Position numbers and translations under genes: made by a program. Below, piece after piece: positions 1 to 5,255 of a DNA stretch of 5,255 bases; the stretch's first letter is position 1, and each line of letters starts with the position of its first letter. Source of the stretch: a bacterium (GTDB taxonomy: Bacteria > Vulcanimicrobiota > Xenobia > Xenobiales > Xenobiaceae); contig JAFSXH010000220.1 of assembly GCA_017444165.1 (NCBI GenBank), forward strand, positions 1 to 5,255, given 5' to 3'. The notes under the pieces were generated by a model. That model saw only the letters and a list, made by a program, of their open reading frames with translations, was not told the DNA's origin and made no database searches.

Positions 1-543
1 AGACCTCATGCCAGAGTCATCTACGGGGACTAAATATTCATCGTCAACGTTAGTAGGACGAACAACAACAGGATACTGTTTAGACTTAACCTCGATTTTT
101 ATAGTCTTTTCCTTACTTATAACCAATTGCAAAGGCAGATCAGAAGAGGCTCCCTTTATTTTGTTTGTCTTGTTCTCAGCAACATTGTTCTGTTTGGGAG
201 GATCAATTTTTTTAGGATTATCGGCTTGATTCTTCTTATTATTCTCTTGGTGATTATAATGACCCCATGGGAAGCCACTGCTGTTATTCTTCTTGTTATT
301 ATTTGCAGATTTATTCGAAGACTTTTTCTTAGCCTTGGTAAAACTAGATGGAGCGGCCACAGAAGGAACCTTGTGCTTCTTAACTTTATCGGCTGGATCA
401 TCTAAAGTATCAGGAATCTCAATTAAAGAAGGAGCAACTCCATCTTCAGGAGACTCAGCCTGAGTTATTTCTGAGCAATTTAAAATAAAGACAGCTAAAA
501 TTACGCCAACTATAAAATAAATTTTTCTCTTTAGATTCCTCAT
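1..543 (-). CDS. Membrane-anchored or secreted Lys/Asn-rich protein, N-terminal 181 residues (runs off the window)
   Basis: The frame is open from the ATG at 543-541 to base 1 with no stop, so the C-terminus lies outside the window. Residues 1-7 are basic (MRNLKRK). Residues 8-22 form a hydrophobic segment (IYFIVGVILAVFILN), followed by a possible signal peptidase site, TQA|ES, at 29/30. Cys23 follows LN, which is a poor lipobox, so lipoprotein status is doubtful. Residues about 53-130 are a disordered-looking linker with about 19 Lys and many Asn, interrupted by the aromatic motif FPWGHYN at 91-97. From about 136 (LPLQLVISKEKTIKIEVKS) the sequence alternates like beta strands and may begin a folded domain. 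It starts 4 bases after the stop of the transglutaminase-like gene, and I see no convincing ribosome binding site of its own, so translation is probably coupled. I do not recognise the family. That it is coding is well supported by composition and context; its function is unknown. Confidence 0.82.
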   Translation of the reverse strand, partial: MRNLKRKIYFIVGVILAVFILNCSEITQAESPEDGVAPSLIEIPDTLDDPADKVKKHKVPSVAAPSSFTKAKKKSSNKSANNNKKNNSSGFPWGHYNHQENNKKNQADNPKKIDPPKQNNVAENKTNKIKGASSDLPLQLVISKEKTIKIEVKSKQYPVVVRPTNVDDEYLVPVDDSGMRS

Positions 544-550
544 AATGTTA
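541..550 (-). promoter_or_regulatory. Stop/start junction with likely translational coupling
   Basis: Read on the minus strand the junction is TAA CATT ATG: the stop of the 1012-residue gene (550-548), four bases, then the start of the next gene (543-541). The only purine-rich stretch upstream (AAGAGTGAG) lies about 17 bases or more from the ATG, too far for a normal Shine-Dalgarno site. Reinitiation by ribosomes finishing the upstream gene is the simplest reading. This is inferred from spacing alone. Confidence 0.5.
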
Positions 551-3500
551 CAATCTAAACTCACTCTTATCTAAGAACATCTCTAAATTTTGTGCAGGCA
601 CACTTATTTTTATAACTTTGCCCGTTTTTAAATCGACGTAAAAGATCATTCCCTTCTCAGTATCTAACCTGGCCGCTTCAATCTCTTCACCATTAGGCAT
701 AGTTACAGTTTCATCTGATTCAGCCCTCTGCAAAGTGAGTTCTTGAGTTTTCAAAGTCCCAGGAATAAATACATTAATAGTATAGACCTCACCATTATCT
801 TCGTCAAAATCAGAACTTTTGTTAAAAGTGCCTGCACCAGTTTCACCTTTAGAAGGCTCTTTTACTTCTTTCGCATCTTTAGTAGCAGAATCACTCTGAG
901 GCAAAATCTCTTCGCTAACCGAAATCTTACCAGTATTAGGATCGATTAACTCACTATTTTCACCCTTTTCACCCTCTTCTTTTTGAGTCTCTTCAGCCTT
1001 AACTACAGGACTCTGCTCAATAACTAGAGCAAACTGAGATAAGAAACGCTGATCGACCATATAAGTTCCAAAAGAGTAAGGTATATCACGCGATTTTTCT
1101 TCTGTAGCATCTTGCACATCTGTAGAAGGTTTCTCACTAACTTCACCCTCAACAGGCTTATCGTAATTATCCATATACATCTGTAACTTTTTGCGTGTAA
1201 CCTCTATCTCAGCGGCTCTTTTTACTTGAGGATCCTCCTGAACTACCTCAGCAGGCGGAGTCTCTTCACTCGAATCCTCATCCTCTGTTACTTGTTCGGA
1301 ACTTTCTTCTTGAGTGACATTTTCAACTTTATCAGAATCTGTCACCTCTTCAAGACTAGGAGCGGCTGGCTCTATATCTTCTGCTACTTCCGCGCTCTCT
1401 TCCGATTCGCTGGATTCTTCGGGCAGAGGAATATATTTGCTCTTTTCTGTCTTATTGTCGATCTTCTGTTTTATGTTACTTCCTTTGAAGGTAAAGTCTG
1501 CTGAACTCAAGATCTGCCCATTGTCTTCACTGCTGTGAAAGGCCACAGGCAGACCATTAGCGTTGATCGTCAACAGTCCCTCAAAGAAGAGGGGCAGATC
1601 TTCCTTCAAGACGACCGAACGAGATTTTAATTTATAATTTTCACCCGTAGGAGTCAATTCCATATCGTACATATGGGAACTCTCTAATCCTATGAGCTTA
1701 TCATCTTGATATATAGAATACTCTCGTTCTTCGCCGATAGACCACTTCAAAGGTGTGTTAAAATAATCAACTTTGCGTGGAGGTTTGGGTAAGAATTTTT
1801 CTACTACCAGATCGAGAGCCTGGAGATCACCACTCTCCCACAGAGTTACATGACTAGCATTGATAAAGCCCGACTCATTCAAAGTAGGATCAAATTGAAT
1901 CCAACCATCTTCCTTACCCAGCCAGGCTTCTACCCAGTAGTGAGTGAGAAAAGAGCCATCACGGTAAACCAAGCCTCCCACTGTCCGAGCTGGTATCTTT
2001 AAAGAGCGCAAAAAAGCCGTCAAAAGGAGGGCCTTACTCTCAGGATTGCCTACCTGCCCCTCCAAAGTTTGACGCGCCGAAGGCAAAGACACACCTTCGC
2101 TGATCTGATTGCTAATGTAACCTGTCAGCCTCTTAATCGCCTGGTAAGTGGTCTCCGATTTCCAAGACAATTCAAGAGCTTTAGTCCTTATCGCTCCAAC
2201 TTCCAATTCTACACCAGGACTAGCAGCGAGGTACTTTTGTAAATCTTCGGGAACCTCTTCATTGAAGGGGAACTTGACCTTAGGTTCCTTATTCATTAAA
2301 GAACTGTTTACAACCACACGGCCATTCATATGGCCCTCTTTGAGTTCTCCAAAAAATTGTTGCTTATAATTATTCAACTCATGCTGGGCCAGTTGGCCTC
2401 CGCGCAAATGGAGATCGACAAAGGCCTCTAAGCGATTTAATTTTTCTGGTTCTTGAAAGTAAATGTTCGACATTTCTGCATTAGACTTAATGCGTTGACC
2501 AGAGCTCTTCTCTAAAGTCTTTACTACCCCGACACTAGAACGCCTAAAGATTAGTCCCGTACCGATCTCACGTATCTCTAGCAAGCTGTAATCCTTAGCA
2601 TTGAGACGCACATAAGCTAAGGGTTGAGAATTTATATCAGTAATCTTATAAACGAGTGTATGCCAATTTTTACCTGCATGATCCTGCCATTTTTCCTTTT
2701 GGGGAGCGTAAACTAAGGTGCTGCCACTGCCCTGCAAGATAGGATCATAGGTACGCAAAGTTCCGCCACCAGCGGCCGCCCTCACCAAAAGCCAATAGTG
2801 TTCGGCAAAAGTATCTAAATGTCCCCAAAGGTTATTGAAGACCAACAAAGGTCTGTTATCGGGCTGAAACTTCTCGATATATCCTTGTGAATTGCCAGCG
2901 TAATTGTTATTTTGAGCGATGAAATCTTTCGAGTATATACAGTTCACCGTCAACTGATTCCCCTTCTGCACCTGTGGATCTCCTTGGACACAGAGGAACA
3001 TTGAAGGACTCAAGGTTTTTTTGTCAATCTGAGCGTTAGAAGTAAACTTCATATCTTGAACATTGTTGATGCCCAATTTTATGCGCGAAGTGGACTCCAT
3101 AACGTAGGTAGATTGTCCCGCCAAAGTTACCAAATTAGTGATTTTAAACTGCGAATAGCCGACCAACTGTCCCGCGTACTCGATAGCAAAGTAGTTATCC
3201 GTCCCCACTGGTAAGACATTTTTCAAGAAGCGTTTACCTTGCGGAACTTCAGGCTCAACCAGAGGAGCGGCTAATTCTAGATTAGTCGGACGCTCCTTGA
3301 CTTTAGCAACATTCTTCTTTTTGGCAGGAGTTAAACTGGGAGCGGGCTGATATTTATCCCAGGGATTAGAACCTGTCACAGCGGGCAAGTTATCCGTATC
3401 TAGAGGACTCTCTTCCACTACAACTGGAGTGGCGTTGGCTTTCTGATTTTTAGAGCGTACTGGCTCGGCTTGGTACTTATCCCAGGGATTACTTCGTTGA

Positions 3501-3586
3501 GATTGATCAGTTGGTTGCTGTGCACTGGTCGCCAACGATGCCAAACTTAAAATAGCTGTCACTGTGATATAAGTAAATTTATTCAT
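548..3586 (-). CDS. Exported transglutaminase-like protein lacking the catalytic cysteine, with duplicated flanking domains and acidic inserts
   Basis: This 1012-residue protein has a Sec signal peptide (K3, hydrophobic 5-20, probable cleavage TSA|QQ at 22/23), so it should act outside the cytoplasm. Residues 33-39 and 74-80 repeat NPWDKYQ in a Pro-rich linker. Residues about 130-348 form a beta-rich domain holding the only two cysteines (C199, C216). Residues about 480-595 match a transglutaminase-like core: GNPESKALLLTAFLR and IPAR, then H549 in THYWVEAW and D566 in FDPTLN. The position that should be the nucleophilic Cys (GxC) is Pro515 (codon CCT), so classical catalysis is not expected. 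Residues about 621-1005 resemble the first domain again, split by Glu/Ser/Val-rich inserts at about 722-835 and 862-932. The start is supported by AGGA 7 bases upstream. The family assignment of the core is solid. The role is unknown: a binding or scaffold pseudoenzyme is my inference. Confidence 0.9.
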   Translation of the reverse strand: MNKFTYITVTAILSLASLATSAQQPTDQSQRSNPWDKYQAEPVRSKNQKANATPVVVEESPLDTDNLPAVTGSNPWDKYQPAPSLTPAKKKNVAKVKERPTNLELAAPLVEPEVPQGKRFLKNVLPVGTDNYFAIEYAGQLVGYSQFKITNLVTLAGQSTYVMESTSRIKLGINNVQDMKFTSNAQIDKKTLSPSMFLCVQGDPQVQKGNQLTVNCIYSKDFIAQNNNYAGNSQGYIEKFQPDNRPLLVFNNLWGHLDTFAEHYWLLVRAAAGGGTLRTYDPILQGSGSTLVYAPQKEKWQDHAGKNWHTLVYKITDINSQPLAYVRLNAKDYSLLEIREIGTGLIFRRSSVGVVKTLEKSSGQRIKSNAEMSNIYFQEPEKLNRLEAFVDLHLRGGQLAQHELNNYKQQFFGELKEGHMNGRVVVNSSLMNKEPKVKFPFNEEVPEDLQKYLAASPGVELEVGAIRTKALELSWKSETTYQAIKRLTGYISNQISEGVSLPSARQTLEGQVGNPESKALLLTAFLRSLKIPARTVGGLVYRDGSFLTHYWVEAWLGKEDGWIQFDPTLNESGFINASHVTLWESGDLQALDLVVEKFLPKPPRKVDYFNTPLKWSIGEEREYSIYQDDKLIGLESSHMYDMELTPTGENYKLKSRSVVLKEDLPLFFEGLLTINANGLPVAFHSSEDNGQILSSADFTFKGSNIKQKIDNKTEKSKYIPLPEESSESEESAEVAEDIEPAAPSLEEVTDSDKVENVTQEESSEQVTEDEDSSEETPPAEVVQEDPQVKRAAEIEVTRKKLQMYMDNYDKPVEGEVSEKPSTDVQDATEEKSRDIPYSFGTYMVDQRFLSQFALVIEQSPVVKAEETQKEEGEKGENSELIDPNTGKISVSEEILPQSDSATKDAKEVKEPSKGETGAGTFNKSSDFDEDNGEVYTINVFIPGTLKTQELTLQRAESDETVTMPNGEEIEAARLDTEKGMIFYVDLKTGKVIKISVPAQNLEMFLDKSEFRL
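3347..3490 (-). repeat. Two coding copies of the NPWDKYQ motif
   Basis: Bases 3470-3490 and 3347-3367 each encode NPWDKYQ, preceded by Ser and followed by a short Ala/Pro/Glu stretch, 41 residues apart in the linker after the signal peptide. At the DNA level the two share the 15-base stretch TTATCCCAGGGATTA, while Tyr and Gln use different codons (TAC CAA and TAT CAG). The conservation in an otherwise low-complexity linker suggests a short linear interaction motif. I do not know a named motif that fits. Confidence 0.7.
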
Positions 3587-3593
3587 AATCTAT

Positions 3594-3597
3594 TCCT
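3594..3597 (-). promoter_or_regulatory. Ribosome binding site for the transglutaminase-like gene
   Basis: AGGA on the minus strand is followed by a 7-base spacer (ATAGATT) and the ATG at 3586-3584. This is normal spacing and supports that start, which also places a complete signal peptide at the N-terminus. Confidence 0.65.
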
Positions 3598-3622
3598 GCC
3601 CAATCACTCTTCATAATCAATC

Positions 3623-3664
3623 ACACACTACGAATTACACACTATGAATTAAAAATTACGAATT
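3623..3664 (-). repeat. Heptamer tandem repeat, six units (14-bp super-unit, three copies)
   Basis: Read on the minus strand from 3664 the units are AATTCGT, AATTTTT, AATTCAT, AGTGTGT, AATTCGT and AGTGTGT, an exact 7-base register over 42 bp. As 14-bp units on the plus strand, copies one and two (ACACACTAYGAATT) differ at one base and copy three differs from copy one at three bases. The repeat overlaps the end of the metalloprotease gene, so its last codons (AAT TCG TAA) come from the repeat. Heptameric short tandem repeats are known from cyanobacterial genomes; linking this one to them is inference. It fills most of the 69-base gap before the next gene. Confidence 0.75.
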
Positions 3665-4687
3665 GTTGAATAGTTCATTTAAATAAGTGTACATTTCAGG
3701 ATCGCGCTGTTCCAATAATGGACGAAGGTGGGGCTGAAAATAAGCCTCGACCGATTCTGCAAAATATTCAGCAGGGTTAGTGGCGGCATAAGCAGAGATC
3801 AACCCTGTGCGCGTCTTGCGAAATTTGTTCCACAACTGAACGGATAGTGGTAACTTGCGTCCGTGAGTCTCGCTGTAAGCGTGATCGTAGGCATGGCCGA
3901 ATTCGTGGCGGGCTACCGAATGCTTAGGTTGGCCCAATTGCTCTTCGCCTATAACCAAAAGTCGGCGGGCATTGTCGTAGAGGCCGCGCACTTGCGACCA
4001 GGGCCTGCCATCAAAGGTTCTCTCTGAAGGAGCGACCACGTACATATTTTTGATCTTCAATTGTGTCAAGGCTTGGTTGCGATCTAGGACGATTATATGA
4101 GACCCGAAGGAACGGATAAGCTTAACTAACTGTCCTCCCATCGGCTCCAATTCATCCTGAACTTTCTCCCGCGCCGCATCGTTGGGAGCGTGATAGATCA
4201 TCTTGTCGATCATCTCGCGCACGGGAGAGTACATCCTATAAGAGGAAGCTGGTATGCTTATCTGTGGAACAAAACCTGAAAGTTGAATAACAGAGGGAAT
4301 AATAAAATTGCGCTTTAAGGGAGCTTTTTTCTCCGCTTGGGCCGCCTCCGCCTCAGCAGTCTGCTTGCGAAAAGTGTCTAGATCATTCAAAAGTTCATGA
4401 AATTCTTTGGGAGAAGGACGATCCTCCTCGTCCTCCTCGCCATCTAGCACATCCTCTGATTGACGTTTGAGCAACTTGCGGCGCAACTTTTTCAAATAAG
4501 CTTTGGCTTCAGGGGAGAGAGTAACCATATCTTCCAAATTGCCCTGCAGAGCCAAGGCGATCTGTTCATCGGCATCACCAATCTCTCGCAGTATATTAGA
4601 CTTAACACTGCGAGCCATCTCTCTCTGTACGGCCTGGAAATATCCAGCATCGTAACTGCCCATATTGGGCCCTTGTATACCGTTCAT
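3656..4687 (-). CDS. Anthrax-lethal-factor-like zinc metalloprotease
   Basis: This 343-residue protein is predicted to be a zinc-dependent endopeptidase. Residues about 15-80 look helical and are rich in Lys/Arg from 65 to 75. An acidic stretch (DGEEDEED) lies at 82-89, and an Ala/Glu/Lys helix at about 105-125. Residues about 150-343 match the ATLF-like fold: HEFGHAYDH at 261-269 gives zinc ligands H261 and H265 and general base E262. YAATNPAEYFAE at 300-311 gives Y300 and the probable third ligand E307. In anthrax lethal factor the equivalent stretch has Tyr728 and Glu735, the same seven-residue step, and the same HEFGHA start. No Sec signal peptide or membrane segment is visible. The start at 4687 follows GGGGTGAG; Met9 (codon 4663-4661) is an alternative. 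It lies 33 bases after the TPR-like gene and 69 before the transglutaminase-like gene. All active-site residues are intact. Its substrate is unknown. Confidence 0.88.
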   Translation of the reverse strand: MNGIQGPNMGSYDAGYFQAVQREMARSVKSNILREIGDADEQIALALQGNLEDMVTLSPEAKAYLKKLRRKLLKRQSEDVLDGEEDEEDRPSPKEFHELLNDLDTFRKQTAEAEAAQAEKKAPLKRNFIIPSVIQLSGFVPQISIPASSYRMYSPVREMIDKMIYHAPNDAAREKVQDELEPMGGQLVKLIRSFGSHIIVLDRNQALTQLKIKNMYVVAPSERTFDGRPWSQVRGLYDNARRLLVIGEEQLGQPKHSVARHEFGHAYDHAYSETHGRKLPLSVQLWNKFRKTRTGLISAYAATNPAEYFAESVEAYFQPHLRPLLEQRDPEMYTYLNELFNNS

Positions 4688-4690
4688 ACT

Positions 4691-4698
4691 CTCACCCC
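4691..4698 (-). promoter_or_regulatory. Probable ribosome binding site for the metalloprotease gene
   Basis: GGGGTGAG on the minus strand lies 3 bases before the ATG at 4687-4685 (5 bases if only GGGGTG pairs). The match is purine-rich but the spacing is tight. A competing AAGGG precedes the alternative ATG at 4663-4661, so the start is not fully decided. Confidence 0.4.
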
Positions 4699-4720
4699 AG
4701 AAAACAATTTCTAGTGACGA

Positions 4721-5110
4721 TCACTGCCAATCGGGAGTAATATCCATCCAACTGGTAGACCTAACAGATGTGGCCGCCGTCATAGGAATATTAGAGGTGA
4801 GTTCTTGAGGAATGAGTGTCTCCTTATCAGTAGCCTTGGCTGTACCGATAGTATGCAACAACGCTCCTGGATCACCCAGTTCTAAACCTTCTAAAATCTT
4901 CGACTGAGCGTTCAATTCCTCTATAATATCATCATTTTTACCCTTAGTGGCTCGGCGCAACTTAGAGGACATCTGCGCTAAAGCCCCTTGACGGCACTGA
5001 TTAAATTGCTCTTGGATCCTTTCACAATCTTGAGAAAAGAAAGGTGTCCGCCTCCAAGCTTGATAGAGCAACTCCATAGCCCTGATATACTGCTTTCTGT
5101 TCATCTCCAC
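4721..5110 (-). CDS. TPR-like helical protein, downstream part of a probably amber-interrupted gene
   Basis: The 129-codon frame begins at a GTG (5110-5108) and ends in TGA. Residues about 4-23 complete a tetratricopeptide-type helix pair (YIRAMELLYQAWRRTP: Tyr, Ala, Leu, Ala and Pro at TPR positions 17, 20, 24, 27 and 32). The first helix of that repeat (NAFKAWANVEMN) starts upstream of the GTG. The same frame stays open and protein-like back to a TAG at 5168-5170, with no other ATG, GTG or TTG in between and no good ribosome binding site before the GTG. This suggests the GTG is not the natural start. Residues 25-75 are helical and charged; 80-129 are Thr/Ser/Pro-rich and end in ITPDWQ. It precedes the metalloprotease gene by 33 bases and may be co-transcribed with it. 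A TPR unit usually binds partner proteins; the partner here is unknown. Confidence 0.6.
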   Translation of the reverse strand: MEMNRKQYIRAMELLYQAWRRTPFFSQDCERIQEQFNQCRQGALAQMSSKLRRATKGKNDDIIEELNAQSKILEGLELGDPGALLHTIGTAKATDKETLIPQELTSNIPMTAATSVRSTSWMDITPDWQ

Positions 5111-5167
5111 ATTAGCCCAGGCTTTGAAAGCATTTCGATGTATGAAGATAGAGTCAGCTCCAGAATA

Positions 5168-5170
5168 CTA
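5168..5170 (-). other. In-frame TAG within the TPR-like reading frame
   Basis: The amber codon falls between ...CEKAARDVL and YSGADSIF..., in the same frame as the 129-codon segment. The TPR-like pattern puts key Ala residues 36 apart on either side of it (positions 8 and 20 of each unit), and the stop would sit at unit position 26. This could be a nonsense mutation, an assembly or read error, readthrough, or the true end of an upstream gene. Confidence 0.7.
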
Positions 5171-5255
5171 TAAAACATCACGGGCGGCTTTTTCACAGAT
5201 AGGGAGCTGTTGATCTGTATAAGCGACAAAAAGATTGTACAGAGGACTCGAAGCG
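5168..5255 (-). CDS. Upstream fragment of the TPR-like gene, 3' end only (partial)
   Basis: From base 5254 the minus strand encodes 28 residues, SSPLYNLFVAYTDQQLPI then CEKAARDVL, before TAG. The beginning lies outside the window. The sequence reads as a helix pair of TPR-like type (Ala at unit positions 8 and 20). It is in the same frame as the downstream 129-codon segment, so both are most likely pieces of one original gene. If the TAG is real and used, this is the C-terminus of the upstream protein. Confidence 0.55.
   Translation of the reverse strand, partial: ASSPLYNLFVAYTDQQLPICEKAARDVL

Noticed and set aside
18..31. Lipobox reading of LNC: residues 18-24 of the protein at 1-543 as a lipoprotein signal
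   Set aside because: These are residue numbers. The residue before Cys23 is Asn, where lipoboxes want Gly, Ala or Ser. An ordinary signal peptidase site at TQA|ES (29/30) or an uncleaved anchor fits as well or better.
127..405. Plus-strand open frame encoding a very hydrophobic, membrane-like protein
   Set aside because: It lies antisense to the Lys/Asn-rich linker of the gene at 1-543. Lys and Asn codons (AAG, AAT, AAC) read backwards give Leu, Ile and Val, which explains the hydrophobicity. The overlapping plus-strand frame at 8-229 and minus-strand frame at 156-401 are shadows too.
743..2369. Plus-strand open frames at 743-949, 1226-1504, 1314-1538 and 2148-2369
   Set aside because: All lie inside the 1012-codon minus-strand gene, overlap it fully, and show no domain pattern. 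They are shadows of its biased codon use, especially in the Glu/Ser-rich inserts.
3579..3614. 11-codon upstream frame (MKSDWAGIDYE) overlapping the start of the transglutaminase-like gene
   Set aside because: No ribosome binding site precedes its ATG, the peptide has no attenuator-like run of one amino acid, and a frame this short is expected by chance.
4713..4725. Inverted repeat AGTGA-CGA-TCACT at the end of the TPR-like gene as a terminator
   Set aside because: The stem is only 5 bp, with no GC-rich core and no following T-run on the minus strand.
5168..5170. TAG reassigned to an amino acid across the genome
   Set aside because: The three other minus-strand genes give more than 1500 codons without one in-frame TAG, which argues against general reassignment. 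The visible stops (TAA, TAA, TGA) do not include TAG, but that is too few to matter.
4460..5173. Plus-strand open frames at 4460-4714 and 4988-5173
   Set aside because: They are antisense to the metalloprotease and TPR-like genes, with low-quality protein sequence and no ribosome binding site that stands out.

Overview
The window carries a run of genes all on the minus strand, read from about 5255 down to 1, with short gaps (33, 69 and 4 bases). I see no RNA gene, insertion sequence, CRISPR array or origin. By eye the GC content is moderate to low. The proteins look like a Gram-negative-type envelope and secretion gene set. A 42-bp heptamer tandem repeat of the AATTCGT type lies between two genes; I associate such repeats with cyanobacterial and related environmental genomes. 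A cyanobacterial relative (for example the non-photosynthetic Vampirovibrionia/Melainabacteria side) is a possible but weakly supported source. No standard marker gene is present to settle the taxonomy.

In reading order: (1) 5255-4721 encodes a helical, TPR-like protein whose frame is broken by a TAG at 5168-5170. A 28-codon piece lies upstream of the stop and a 129-codon piece (from a GTG) downstream. The 36-residue repeat period runs straight across the stop, so this is probably one gene split by an amber codon. (2) 4687-3656 encodes a 343-residue zinc metalloprotease whose C-terminal half resembles the catalytic domain of anthrax lethal factor (ATLF-like): HEFGH plus a downstream Tyr/Glu pair at lethal-factor spacing. 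(3) 3586-548 encodes a 1012-residue exported protein with a transglutaminase-like core. Catalytic Cys is replaced by Pro, while His and Asp are kept. The core is flanked by two divergent copies of one beta-rich domain, the second split by two very acidic low-complexity inserts. (4) 543-1 encodes the first 181 residues of a membrane-anchored or secreted protein with a Lys/Asn-rich linker. It starts 4 bases after the previous stop and leaves the window.

The spacing suggests one transcription unit. Genes 3 and 4 are probably translationally coupled and both enter the Sec pathway. One is strongly acidic in its tail and the other strongly basic in its linker, and both carry a short PW-x-x-Y motif. 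They may work together at the cell envelope, but that is inference. The protease has no Sec signal, so whether it acts inside or is exported another way is open. I recognise no described system with this gene order.
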